From Mesorhizobium shangrilense (GTDB lineage: Bacteria; Pseudomonadota; Alphaproteobacteria; Rhizobiales; Rhizobiaceae): a stretch of DNA of 64,000 bases. Position numbers and translations under genes: made by a program. Under the pieces are notes generated by a model. It saw only the letters and a list, made by a program, of their open reading frames with translations. It searched no databases and was not told the DNA's origin. Of the stretch, positions 1 to 7,627 are shown piece after piece. Positions within the stretch are counted from its first letter, which is position 1; every line of letters begins with the position of its first letter. The stretch spans positions 372,001-436,000 of the forward strand of contig NZ_JBEWSZ010000001.1 of the NCBI RefSeq assembly GCF_040537815.1. The letters are read 5' to 3'.

Positions 1-77
1 CCACCGCGCTCGATCCAGCACCCCTCAACCGTCTCGGCGCTGCGCGCCGATCCACCTTCTCCCACAAGGGGAGAAGG
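1..77. repeat. Partial rhizobial intergenic palindromic element
   Basis: This is the right-hand part of an intergenic element whose other end lies outside the window. Its reverse complement matches the left half of the complete element at 33837-33983 almost base for base, including the terminal hairpin (CCTTCTCCC with GGGAGAAGG arms) and the internal GGCGCGCAGCGCC palindrome. It is non-coding and ends shortly before the HxlR gene. Confidence 0.75.
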
Positions 78-93
78 GAAGACGGCGATCCGC

Positions 94-510
94 CTAAACA
101 ATATGCTCCGCCCGCAATGCCGCCTTCACCTGTTCCAGCGCCGCCTCGCCACCTGCCATCAAGTCCTCCGCGATATCAGCCAGATCAGCATCTGCCTTGC
201 GGTGCCTGGCGCCCCAGGCGCCCAAGGTTGCCAGCACCGGCACAAGGTCAATTCCGGCATCCGTCAGCCGGTAGATGGCCTTGAGCTTGTGGCTGGGATC
301 GCCGCTTCGGGTGATAATGCCTTCGTTCTGCAGGGTCTGCAGCCGCTCGGCCAATGTGCGCGAGGAGATGCCTTCGGCCGATTGCAGGAACTCCCGAAAA
401 TGCCTCTTTCCGGCGAAAACCAGGTCACGGATGATCAGCAGCGTCCAGCGGTCGCCGAGCAGTTCAAGCGACAGGTTGATAGGGCAGCCGGACCTTTGCG
501 TAGTCGACAT
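94..510 (-). CDS. HxlR family winged-helix transcriptional regulator
   Basis: The protein is an HxlR-type DNA-binding regulator. The family hallmark is visible at the N-terminus: a Cys-Pro pair (SGCPINLSLELLGDRW) followed by the winged helix with WTLLIIRDL and FREFLQSAEGISSRTLAERL. HxlR proteins usually sense redox or electrophilic signals through this conserved cysteine. I chose the ATG at 510 because the protein then begins about nine residues before the Cys-Pro, as is usual; an upstream in-frame ATG at 552 would add 14 residues. It is divergent from the RibD-like reductase at 622, with a palindrome between them, so it probably controls that gene and itself. Confidence 0.88.
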   Translation of the reverse strand: MSTTQRSGCPINLSLELLGDRWTLLIIRDLVFAGKRHFREFLQSAEGISSRTLAERLQTLQNEGIITRSGDPSHKLKAIYRLTDAGIDLVPVLATLGAWGARHRKADADLADIAEDLMAGGEAALEQVKAALRAEHIV

Positions 511-568
511 CTTGGTGGTTCCATTTTTAAATCGCTTTACTATTGACATCATTTGGACTGGAGATCAA

Positions 569-587
569 TGGTTTCAATTGTAAACCA
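569..587. promoter_or_regulatory. Candidate HxlR operator
   Basis: The divergent spacer holds an inverted repeat with arms TGGTTT and AAACCA around a CAATTGT centre. It lies between the HxlR gene and the reductase start at 622. Its position fits a regulator-binding site, but the assignment is inference from symmetry and location. Confidence 0.45.
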
Positions 588-621
588 ATACTCGCCATGT
601 TCGTTCAGGAAAGGTGATACA

Positions 622-1209
622 ATGAGAAAGCTCATCCTGCAGATGCAGATGTCCGTCGACGGCTTTGTCGGCGCCCATGCCGATCACAACTGGCAGCTCT
701 GGAACTGGGGCGGCGATTGCCCTTGGGACGATGCGTTGAAGCAGGACTTCAATGCCGTCTTCGCCGGCATCGACATCATCCTGCTCAGCCGCAAGATGGC
801 GGAGGAGGGATACCTGACCCATTGGGGCAAGGCGGCGAAGAAATTTCCCGAGGACGGCTTCTATGCCTTTGCGCAACGCATCGTCGATGTCCGCAAGGTG
901 GTGCCGACAGACAGGCTCAAGGCATCGCGCTGGGAGCGCACGACTATGGTCAGCGGAAAACTGCCTGATGAGGTCAATGCACTCAAGGCTGCCGGGCAGG
1001 GGGATATCGCCGTCTTCGGCGGGGCGGGCTTTGCATCGGCGCTCATCGACGCCGGGCTGGTCGACGAGTTCCAGCTGTTCATCAATCCGGCGGTGCTGGG
1101 CGACGGCGTCCGCATATTCGATGCGGGCGGTTTCTCGCGGCTGCGCCTGCTCGGCTCGAAGGCCTATGCTTGCGGCATGGTGGTGAACCGCTACGCGCCC
1201 GCCGCTTGA
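622..1209 (+). CDS. Dihydrofolate reductase / RibD C-terminal domain family protein
   Basis: This 195-residue protein has the RibD C-terminal (dihydrofolate reductase-like) fold. It opens with RKLILQMQMSVDGFVG, the usual first strand and SxDG motif, and has IAVFGGAGFASALIDAGLVDEFQLFINPAVLGDG near the end, the nucleotide-binding glycine stretch and closing strand. Members are NAD(P)H-dependent reductases, many of unknown substrate. The start is the ATG at 622, preceded by AGGAAAGGTG; the reading frame extends further upstream but lacks family similarity there. It is probably under the control of the divergent HxlR regulator. Confidence 0.85.
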   Translation: MRKLILQMQMSVDGFVGAHADHNWQLWNWGGDCPWDDALKQDFNAVFAGIDIILLSRKMAEEGYLTHWGKAAKKFPEDGFYAFAQRIVDVRKVVPTDRLKASRWERTTMVSGKLPDEVNALKAAGQGDIAVFGGAGFASALIDAGLVDEFQLFINPAVLGDGVRIFDAGGFSRLRLLGSKAYACGMVVNRYAPAA

Positions 1210-1239
1210 CGTCGCGATGACCCGTCGTTTTCGATTGGA

Positions 1240-2133
1240 TCAGGAAGGGGCGTCCAGCGGCTCCCGGCAGAACGCGGCAAGCCGCTCCGCTGTTGCCTGC
1301 CAGAGCGTCTGCTGAGCTTGCCCGTCGGCGCCCGGCGCGACGGGGACAAGCGGCTGCGCGTCCTTGACGGAAAAGTAGCAGCCGGTGACCTTGGCAAAGG
1401 CGGGATCGCTGGCCAGGCGCACGATGATGCCCGCGCCGCGCTCGGGATCGCCGATCCCCGACCAGGTCAGCAGCCGTTCGAGCGGCGCGGCAAACCACAA
1501 TTCGCGCCCGAGGCCGGTCACGTTGAAACCGGGGCAGAGGCAGTTGGCCACCACCCCGGTGCCAGCCAGTTGATGGGCAAGCTCCTGCGAGAACATGATG
1601 TCCATCAGCTTGGTCCGGCCGTAGACGACAGACGAGCCCCCGGCGGTGAATGGACTGATGTCGACGAGTGCGGCGACGGGATCGAACCCCGCGCCTTGCC
1701 GCGACGCTTCCGACGCCACCGTGATAACCCGCGACGGCGCCGATCTGGCCAATGTCTCGCGCAGGATGTTCGTCAGCAGCCAAGGTGCCAGATAGTTAAC
1801 CCCTACCATTTCGGAATAATTGTCCACAGTGATGCGTGGCGTGAAGGCATGAAGCCCGGCATTGTTGATCAGGACATCGATCCGGGCGTGGCGCGCGGCG
1901 ATCTCGCGTCCAAGAGCCGCGACCGAGGCGAGGTCCGCGAAATCGCCATGGTGGATGTCGACCCGCGTGCCGGGCGCCGCGGCCTCGATCAACGTCAGCG
2001 TCGCGTCGGCCTTGGCCTGGCTGCGCGCGGTAAGCACGAGATGCGCGCCCTGCCGGGCAAGCGCGATCGCCGCGCGTTGCGCGATGCCGCTGGTTGCGCC
2101 TGTAATGACGATGGTGGGAGTTGATTGCGACAT
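1240..2133 (-). CDS. Short-chain dehydrogenase/reductase (SDR)
   Basis: This is a classical to extended SDR oxidoreductase of 297 residues using NAD(P)H. Visible motifs are the cofactor-binding TGATSGIAQRAA at residues 11-22, the NNAG stretch (VLINNAGLHAF), the catalytic serine region, and the YxxxK pair in VVYGRTKLMD. The substrate cannot be told from sequence; the family includes retinol dehydrogenase-like enzymes. It is divergent from a MarR regulator at 2228, and the shared spacer carries a promoter overlapped by an inverted repeat, which suggests control by that regulator. Confidence 0.9.
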   Translation of the reverse strand: MSQSTPTIVITGATSGIAQRAAIALARQGAHLVLTARSQAKADATLTLIEAAAPGTRVDIHHGDFADLASVAALGREIAARHARIDVLINNAGLHAFTPRITVDNYSEMVGVNYLAPWLLTNILRETLARSAPSRVITVASEASRQGAGFDPVAALVDISPFTAGGSSVVYGRTKLMDIMFSQELAHQLAGTGVVANCLCPGFNVTGLGRELWFAAPLERLLTWSGIGDPERGAGIIVRLASDPAFAKVTGCYFSVKDAQPLVPVAPGADGQAQQTLWQATAERLAAFCREPLDAPS

Positions 2134-2159
2134 GCATGATCCCTAATTGATAGATAAAT

Positions 2160-2190
2160 ATCCACTATATAGATGATGGATTTTTGTCAA
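2160..2190 (-). promoter_or_regulatory. Promoter of the SDR gene with overlapping MarR-type operator
   Basis: Read on the minus strand there is a TTGACA -35 box (2190-2185) and a TATAGT box (2169-2164). An inverted repeat with ATCCA and TGGAT arms spans 2160-2181 and overlaps the -10 region. The arrangement fits repression by the adjacent MarR protein. The spacing between the boxes (15 bases) is slightly short, so the exact -10 is uncertain. Confidence 0.5.
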
Positions 2191-2227
2191 TCAATCTGGC
2201 ACGAAGAGTAGAAGCCGAAAGCTACGG

Positions 2228-2710
2228 ATGAGGAGGATGATGGTTCTGGATGCAAACACGACGCCGCCGAGCGATCGGGAAGACCGTGTCCGCGCGCTGG
2301 GCGACACGCTGAACGCGCTGGTCAGCCAATCGCGGGCCCTGGTGGCGCAGGCAGCCATGGCCTTTCACGCCGAACTGCAGCCGGCCGCCTTCCACATCGC
2401 GCTATGGCTCAACGCGTTCGGCCCCGCCAAGCCGAGTGCGGTGGCGCAGGCCGTTGGCATGGATCGTAGCGCGGCAAGCCGCCTGATCCGCGAGCTTGCG
2501 CGGCTGGGGCTGGTCGAGTCGGTCAGCGATCCCGCCGACCGCCGCAGCATCGTCCTGTCACTCAGCGTCGATGGCCGCCGGCGGATGGATGCCGCAATGC
2601 AGGCAAAAGGCGCCACGTTCCGGCAACGGGTCGCATCCTGGAGGGATGAAGATCTGCTTTCGTGCACGGATCTGCTGCGACGGTTGCTCGATCCTGCGCC
2701 GCCGCCATGA
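2228..2710 (+). CDS. MarR family transcriptional regulator
   Basis: The protein of about 160 residues has the MarR winged-helix domain. PSAVAQAVGMDRSAASRLIRELARLGLVESVSDPADRRSIVLSLSVDGR contains the recognition helix, the wing with the conserved D-x-R, and the following strand. Three ATG codons (2228, 2237, 2240) are close together and an AGGAGG lies at 2231-2236, so the true start may be 2240 rather than 2228. It is divergent from the SDR and lies upstream of an MFS transporter, a common regulator-enzyme-efflux arrangement. Confidence 0.88.
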   Translation: MRRMMVLDANTTPPSDREDRVRALGDTLNALVSQSRALVAQAAMAFHAELQPAAFHIALWLNAFGPAKPSAVAQAVGMDRSAASRLIRELARLGLVESVSDPADRRSIVLSLSVDGRRRMDAAMQAKGATFRQRVASWRDEDLLSCTDLLRRLLDPAPPP

Positions 2711-2868
2711 TGTATGCGGGCAAGGCGGTTCGCACCGCCGTCGCGGCGACTGGATAAAAAATGCAACCGGATTGTCGGAGTGGGACTGGCTTGAGCGTCC
2801 TGCGGACGCAAGCGGCGTGGCAGGCTTAAGGAAATCGCGCCGTGCGGACACCAATTCGGGAGAAAAGC

Positions 2869-4071
2869 ATGAGCCTTTCCTATCGTTGGGTCATCGTCGC
2901 CGCCGGCGCCGTGATGACCTGTGTCGCGCTGGGCGCGATGTTTTCGTTGGCGATCTTCCTCGAACCGATGGCACTCGACACCAACTGGTCGCGCGCCGGC
3001 ATTTCGAGCGCCATGACGCTGAATTTCCTGGTGATGGGCGTCGGCGGCTTCGTCTGGGGCGCCATTTACGACCGCTTTGGCGCGCGCCCCGTCGTCATGA
3101 TCGGCGCGGTCATGCTCGGGCTGGCGCTGGTGCTGGCCAGCCGGGCCGGCTCGCTGCTGTCGTTCCAGCTCACCTATGGCGTGCTGGTCGGTCTTGCCGC
3201 CAGCTCCTTCTTCGCGCCGATGATTGCGCTGACCACCGGCTGGTTCGACACCAACCGCGGCCTTGCCGTGTCGCTGGTTTCCGCCGGCATGGGCGTGGCG
3301 CCGATGACCATCTCGCCTTTCGCGCGCTGGCTGATCTCGGCCTATGACTGGCGCACCGCCATGTTCGACATCGGCGTGATGGCCTGGGTGCTGCTGATAC
3401 CCGTGGTGTTTCTGGTGCGCCAGCCGCCGAAGCCTGTCATGAACGCCACGGGCCCGGAGCCAGTCGCGGAGGGATCGGGCATGTCGGTGGGACAGGCGCT
3501 GCGCTCGCCGCAGTTCATCGTGCTCGGCCTCACCTTCTTTGCCTGCTGCGCGGCGCATTCGGGGCCGATCTTCCACATGGTCAGCTATGCCATGCTGTGC
3601 GGTGTGGCGCCGATGGCGGCGGTGTCGATCTACAGCGTGGAGGGGCTGGCGGGCCTTGGCGGCCGGCTGCTCTACGGTGTGCTCGCCGACCGGCTTGGCG
3701 TGAAGCCGGTGCTGATCGCCGGGCTAGCCATACAGGCCGTGGTGATCGCCGCCTATCTGGCGGTCAGCCAGCTCGAGCATTTCTACATGCTGGCCGTCAT
3801 CTTCGGCGCCACCTATGGCGGCGTGATGCCGCTCTACGCGGTGCTGGCGCGCGAGTATTTCGGGCAGCGCATCCTCGGTTCGGTGTTCGGTGCGGCGACC
3901 ATGCTGTCCAGCCTCGGCATGGCTTTCGGGCCGCTCGCCGGCGGCATGGTGTTCGATGCCTATGCCAGCTATTCCTGGCTGTTCATCGGCTCGGCCATCA
4001 TCGGGCTGGGCGCGGCGGGCATCGCCATCGCCTTCCCGCCGCTGCCGCGCCGGGAACTGCAGCCGGCATAA
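2869..4071 (+). CDS. MFS transporter
   Basis: This is a 12-segment major facilitator superfamily transporter of 400 residues in the inner membrane. The first helix begins at YRWVIVAAGAVMTCVALG. The loop between helices 2 and 3 carries GAIYDRFGARPV, and the mid-protein repeat GRLLYGVLADRLGVKPVL is the second-half equivalent. It most resembles the oxalate/formate antiporter and monocarboxylate-like subgroup. The start is the ATG at 2869 preceded by CGGGAGAAAAGC; an upstream GTG in frame is less well placed. It is co-directional with the MarR gene 158 bases upstream. The substrate is unknown. Confidence 0.88.
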   Translation: MSLSYRWVIVAAGAVMTCVALGAMFSLAIFLEPMALDTNWSRAGISSAMTLNFLVMGVGGFVWGAIYDRFGARPVVMIGAVMLGLALVLASRAGSLLSFQLTYGVLVGLAASSFFAPMIALTTGWFDTNRGLAVSLVSAGMGVAPMTISPFARWLISAYDWRTAMFDIGVMAWVLLIPVVFLVRQPPKPVMNATGPEPVAEGSGMSVGQALRSPQFIVLGLTFFACCAAHSGPIFHMVSYAMLCGVAPMAAVSIYSVEGLAGLGGRLLYGVLADRLGVKPVLIAGLAIQAVVIAAYLAVSQLEHFYMLAVIFGATYGGVMPLYAVLAREYFGQRILGSVFGAATMLSSLGMAFGPLAGGMVFDAYASYSWLFIGSAIIGLGAAGIAIAFPPLPRRELQPA

Positions 4072-4190
4072 AAGGGCAGGGGCGATTTGGCTGGATATTG
4101 CCATCCCGAGCAAAGTTCGGGTTGACCGTTCCCGGGTGCGAAGCGAGTATCATCCGGGAATGGCCGAGACCGAGTGCAGGAGGAAATGCG

Positions 4191-4496
4191 ATGGACGAGC
4201 CCGAACGCTGGCGCCACATGTCGACGGCGCCAAGGGATGGCAGCCGGATCCTGGTTACGGTCCGGCCGTCCGAGCAGGGCCCGGCCGAAGTCGACCTAGC
4301 CTACTGGTCGCGCGCCGACCAGTTCGCCAGCGAGGGATGGCGCGCTTCCGACTCGTCGCCCGGACGGGTGATCGAATACGCGGACCCGGAGCTGAAGTGC
4401 TGGATGCCGCTGCCGTCGGCCAACATCAGCAGGGGTTCACTGCCGGCGCCCTGGGAGGGCGAGGACGCCCAGCAACTGGATGGGTCGGGGATTTAG
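4191..4496 (+). CDS. Small conserved hypothetical protein
   Basis: This 101-residue protein starts at an ATG directly preceded by AGGAGGAAATGCG, a strong ribosome binding site. Its sequence (RWRHMSTAPRDGSRILVTVR, then AYWSR and a terminal CWMPLP) resembles small proteins that begin with a TAPRDGTRIL-type motif and end with a Trp-x-Pro-Leu-Pro, found in phages and proteobacteria. No catalytic motif, signal peptide or membrane segment is seen. The function is unknown. Confidence 0.7.
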   Translation: MDEPERWRHMSTAPRDGSRILVTVRPSEQGPAEVDLAYWSRADQFASEGWRASDSSPGRVIEYADPELKCWMPLPSANISRGSLPAPWEGEDAQQLDGSGI

Positions 4497-4676
4497 CTAG
4501 GGGATTTCACGCCCCGGAGGTGAGCGGCGCCACTGCGTCGTCGGCGGCCCACGTCGGGGAGGCATGAGTAATCACTAATTGACACTCCAACGGAAACAGC
4601 GCTCACTGGCTGCGCAGGTTGATCGCGCCATCAGGCCGAGGAATTCGACCGTCGGCGCCACCTTTGGGAGGACGCT

Positions 4677-4949
4677 ATGCCAACAGTCATCGGCCATCAC
4701 AACATCGCAAAAGACGCCAAGCACTGGCTTAATTCACCCAAGCGCGCGGAGCTGTTTGGGCCCCTCGGAATTACCAACATCCGGACATTCGTCGATCCGC
4801 AGAACCCGACCCGGGTGGCCGTGATGATGGACGTTCCGGACATGGATGCCCTGGCGGCGGCCATGACCAGCAAGAAAGCCGCCGATGCGATGGGGCATGA
4901 CGGCGTGGTGCCGGAATCGCTTGTGATCCTGGTCGAATCGAAAAGATAG
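4677..4949 (+). CDS. Small hypothetical protein, possibly a ferredoxin-like (dimeric alpha-beta barrel) fold
   Basis: This 90-residue protein begins at an ATG preceded by TTTGGGAGGACGCT. The sequence PTVIGHHNIAKDAKHWL, then VAVMMDVPDMDALAAAMTSKKAADAMGHDGV and a closing hydrophobic strand, has the strand-helix-strand rhythm of dimeric alpha-beta barrel proteins, but I cannot assign a family. It has no signal peptide. It lies alone between the gene at 4191 and the DUF559 cassette. Confidence 0.65.
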   Translation: MPTVIGHHNIAKDAKHWLNSPKRAELFGPLGITNIRTFVDPQNPTRVAVMMDVPDMDALAAAMTSKKAADAMGHDGVVPESLVILVESKR

Positions 4950-5112
4950 GGCGCCCCGAAAAAATAGGCGCCCCGCCGGGGCGCTGCCGATTTGCCTTGC
5001 TCGGGCAGGGGCGCTGCCCTCTCTCCGGGAGGGCAAGCATGTCCAGCAACTTGACGATCCCCGGATACAAGTGCGCTGAGCTTACTGGCGAAGATAGGCG
5101 AAATCGGCAAAG

Positions 5113-5165
5113 CTGCCAATCTCCCCCCAAGTGGGGGAGATGTCCGGCAGGACAGAGGGGGGCGC
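5113..5165. repeat. Left inverted repeat flanking the DUF559 gene
   Basis: This 53-bp segment is repeated in inverted orientation at 5590-5642 with a single mismatch. It contains an internal CTCCCCC/GGGGGAG hairpin followed by the TGTCCGGCAGGACA palindrome and a G-run. It ends 37 bases before the DUF559 start codon. Confidence 0.9.
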
Positions 5166-5202
5166 CGTAGAGCGCCAGCTCCAATCACAATTCGAAGCAA
5201 CC

Positions 5203-5574
5203 ATGCCCCATACCCCATTGCCCCCACAGAACCGCGCAAACGCACGATCGATGCGCAAGGTGATGACCGACGCCGAACTGAAACTCTGGAACGAGCTTCG
5301 CGCGCACAGGCTGATGGGGCTGGGATTTCGAAAGCAGTTTCCGATCGCTGGCTACATTGTCGATTTTGCCTGCCCGGAGAAGAAGCTCGTCGTTGAAGTC
5401 GACGGGTCGCAGCATGGCGATGAGGATCTTGCTGTGGCCGACGCGCTCAGGACGAAGCGTCTGGAACAGGATGGATGGACCGTGCTGCGGTTCTGGAACG
5501 ACGATGTTGTCCATGACATCGGGAATGTCTGCCAACATATTGTCATCGTGGCAGGTTTGGCCGGCACGGACTGA
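5203..5574 (+). CDS. DUF559 endonuclease-like protein
   Basis: This 123-residue protein is a DUF559 member, related to the Vsr/restriction-endonuclease-like fold. The visible signature is DAELKLWNELRAHRLMGLGFRKQ, then IAGYIVDFACPEKKLVVEVDGSQH with the Asp and the Glu-x-Asp-Gly that form the metal-binding site, then RTKRLEQDGWTVLRFWNDDV. The ATG at 5203 gives the normal family N-terminus. The gene sits between two 53-bp inverted repeats and ends 15 bases before the right copy. Nuclease activity is inferred from the fold, and the cellular role of the family is not established. Confidence 0.85.
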   Translation: MPHTPLPPQNRANARSMRKVMTDAELKLWNELRAHRLMGLGFRKQFPIAGYIVDFACPEKKLVVEVDGSQHGDEDLAVADALRTKRLEQDGWTVLRFWNDDVVHDIGNVCQHIVIVAGLAGTD

Positions 5575-5589
5575 TGTGTCGGCGGGACA

Positions 5590-5642
5590 GCGCCCCCCTC
5601 TGTCCTGCCGGACATCTCCCCCACTTGGGGGGAGATCGGCAG
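5590..5642. repeat. Right inverted repeat flanking the DUF559 gene
   Basis: This is the inverted partner of 5113-5165, matching at 52 of 53 positions by eye. It begins 15 bases after the DUF559 stop codon. The same core motif (a stretch of C, ACTTGG, a stretch of G) is related to the palindrome at 22131-22164. Confidence 0.9.
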
Positions 5643-5694
5643 CGTCGCCGGCAGCGCTCTTATTGCCTACCGACTGTACCAAGGCGCGGACTGT

Positions 5695-6525
5695 TCAAAA
5701 CAGAAACGCAGCCGTGGCCGGATCCGGGCCGGTGCGGCCGTCGCGCGAATCCATGCCGCGGATGGTCGACATGTCGGCCGCCGTCAGCTCGAAATCGGAG
5801 ACATCGAAATTGGCGGCGATGCGGTTCTGGTGGACGGACTTCGGAATGACGATCAGCCCTTCCTGAAGGTGCCAGCGGATGATCGCCTGCGCGACGGACT
5901 TGCCGTATTTCTTCGCGATGGCTTCGATGGTCGGATCGGAGAGCAGGCGGCCTGAACCCAGCGGGCTCCAGCTTTCGGTGTGGATGTCATGCCTGGCATG
6001 AAAATCCCGGAGGTCGCGCTGCTGGAGGCGTGGATGCAGCTCGATCTGGTTGACGACGGGGGTCTCGCCGGTCTCGTCGATGATGCGCTCCAGATGGTCG
6101 CGGTTGAAGTTGGAAACGCCGATCGACTTGATGCGGCCGTCCTTCTTGAGTTCGATCAGCGTCCTCCACGCCTCGACATATCTGTCCTGGCTGGGCACCG
6201 GCCAGTGGATCAGGAACAGGTCGATCTGGTCGATGCCGAGCTTGTCCATCGTGTCGTCGAAAGCCTTCAGCGCGGCGTCGCGCTTGTGGGCGCCGTTGCG
6301 CAATTTCGAGGTGATGAACAGCTCGCCGCGCGACACGCCGGCAGCGCGGATCGCTTCGCCGACGCCTTCCTCGTTGTTGTAGCCTTCGGCGGTGTCGATC
6401 AGCCGGTAGCCGGCGTCGATGCCCCAGCCCACGACCTTGGCCGTCACCTCGGGATCGACCTGCCACACGCCAAGGCCGATCTGGGGAATGGTGGCGCCGT
6501 CGTTCAATTTCAGTTGCTGGGGCAT
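5695..6525 (-). CDS. Aldo/keto reductase (AKR5-like, 2,5-diketo-D-gluconate reductase type)
   Basis: This cytoplasmic NADPH-dependent oxidoreductase has 276 residues and a TIM-barrel fold. The catalytic tetrad is visible: Asp and Tyr in LIDTAEGYNNE, Lys in FITSKLRN, and His in DLFLIHWP. The cofactor-binding end contains VIPKSVHQNRIAANFDV. The short length and the absence of the long C-terminal loop match bacterial AKR5 enzymes. I chose the ATG at 6525 (MPQQLKLNDGATIPQIGLG), which is the standard N-terminus; the frame extends 16 codons further without homology. Confidence 0.9.
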   Translation of the reverse strand: MPQQLKLNDGATIPQIGLGVWQVDPEVTAKVVGWGIDAGYRLIDTAEGYNNEEGVGEAIRAAGVSRGELFITSKLRNGAHKRDAALKAFDDTMDKLGIDQIDLFLIHWPVPSQDRYVEAWRTLIELKKDGRIKSIGVSNFNRDHLERIIDETGETPVVNQIELHPRLQQRDLRDFHARHDIHTESWSPLGSGRLLSDPTIEAIAKKYGKSVAQAIIRWHLQEGLIVIPKSVHQNRIAANFDVSDFELTAADMSTIRGMDSRDGRTGPDPATAAFLF

Positions 6526-6660
6526 GGTCGTGTCCTTCTGAGGCGGGAGGGCCGGACGCATGGTCCGGCGCACAGCCTATCTAGGCACGACATCGGGTGA
6601 CGGCCAGTCGCGGCGGACAAATTGCCGATGGGCGAAAGAGGGTTGATCTTGCAGCTGCCG

Positions 6661-6840
6661 CGCTGCCCCTCATCTGCCTGCCGGCATCTTCTCCCCGTAT
6701 AGGGACGGGGAGAAGGGGCTGGCCGCGACCTTGGCTCTATGCTCTGCAATGTTGGTGGTTGGCGAAATCATCGGCGAAAGCGTCCTTCTCCCCGTCACTA
6801 TACGGGGAGAAGTGCCCGGTAGGGCGATGAGGGGCAGCGT
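6661..6840. repeat. Palindromic intergenic element, about 180 bp, copy 1
   Basis: The element has imperfect inverted termini of about 58 bp. Each begins with GCTGCCCCTCAT and includes a hairpin formed by CTTCTCCCCGTATAG and its complement. The interior carries GGTTGGCGAAATC. A second copy in opposite orientation lies at 13079-13256 and shares both termini and the interior. No coding sequence is present. It looks like a MITE-like rhizobial repeat. Confidence 0.8.
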
Positions 6841-6876
6841 TAGCTTCTGCAATTTCGACCGGCCTCAGCATCGGCC

Positions 6877-7506
6877 TCATCTCGGCCGCCGCACCGCGCG
6901 GATGACGCGGGCATTGCCGCTGCCGCAGAAGAGGCGGTCGCCGCCATCGGATTCCAGCCCGGAAATGCCCATGCCAGCCGGCATGTCCAGCGTCTCCAGG
7001 ACCTTTCCCGTCTGCGGGTCGACACGGCGCAGGTCGCTCTGCTCGCTCTCCCAGGTAGCGTGCCACAGTTCGCCGTCGACCCATGTCACGCCGGTGACGA
7101 AGCGGTTGGATTCGATGGTGCGCAGGATCGCCCCGGTCTCGGGATCGATCTGATGGATCTTGCGCTCCCTGTATTGCCCGACCCACAGCTTGCCTTCAGC
7201 CCAGGTCATGCCGGAATCGCGGCCGCCGCCGGGAGAGGGGATGGTGGACAGCACCTTGCCGGTGTCGGGGTCGATCTTCTGGATCAGATCCCCTGCGATC
7301 TGGTAGAAATGCCGGCCGTCATAAGCCGTGCCGGCATGGGCGGCGACATCGATCGAGCGCAGCGTCTTTCCGGTCTCAGGGTCGAAGGCGTTCAGCCTGT
7401 CGCCCGCGGCGAACCAGACGTTTTTTCCGTCGAAGCTCACACCGGCGACAGTCTCCGCCTCCGGAAAGGGGTACTCGCGCAGGATTTCGGCCGCTGAATG
7501 TTTCAT
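6877..7506 (-). CDS. PQQ/SMP-30-like beta-propeller protein
   Basis: This 209-residue protein consists of about five short blade repeats, each with a D-P-x-T-G-K turn: NAFDPETGKTLRSID, QKIDPDTGKVLSTI, HQIDPETGAILRTI, RRVDPQTGKVLETL. This is the pattern of glutaminyl-cyclotransferase-like or SMP-30-like six-bladed propellers. There is no signal peptide, so it is probably cytoplasmic. Catalytic residues cannot be assigned and the ligand is unknown. Confidence 0.75.
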   Translation of the reverse strand: MKHSAAEILREYPFPEAETVAGVSFDGKNVWFAAGDRLNAFDPETGKTLRSIDVAAHAGTAYDGRHFYQIAGDLIQKIDPDTGKVLSTIPSPGGGRDSGMTWAEGKLWVGQYRERKIHQIDPETGAILRTIESNRFVTGVTWVDGELWHATWESEQSDLRRVDPQTGKVLETLDMPAGMGISGLESDGGDRLFCGSGNARVIRAVRRPR

Positions 7507-7561
7507 GTCTCTACCTCGCCAGGATTTCCATCATACCCGATCCCTGCTCTCTCTTTGGAGG

Positions 7562-7626
7562 AGCATGATCTTCTCCGAAAACCGGTTCCCACTTTTGCTT
7601 CGCTGACCTTCGGTTCGGGATCATGC
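7562..7626. repeat. GCATGATC-type rhizobial intergenic palindrome
   Basis: The element starts GCATGATCTTCTCCGAAAAC, continues CGGTTCCCACTTT, and ends GGGATCATGC. The termini are inverted repeats. The design is a recurrent intergenic motif in Rhizobiales. It sits between the beta-propeller gene and the end of the HTH/TPR-like gene. Confidence 0.75.
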
Positions 7627-7627
7627 T

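Noticed and set aside
5113..5642. Interpretation of the flanked DUF559 gene as a classic insertion sequence
   Set aside because: There is no transposase, no target-site duplication that I can see and the repeats are palindromic rather than simple termini. I kept it as a repeat-associated gene.
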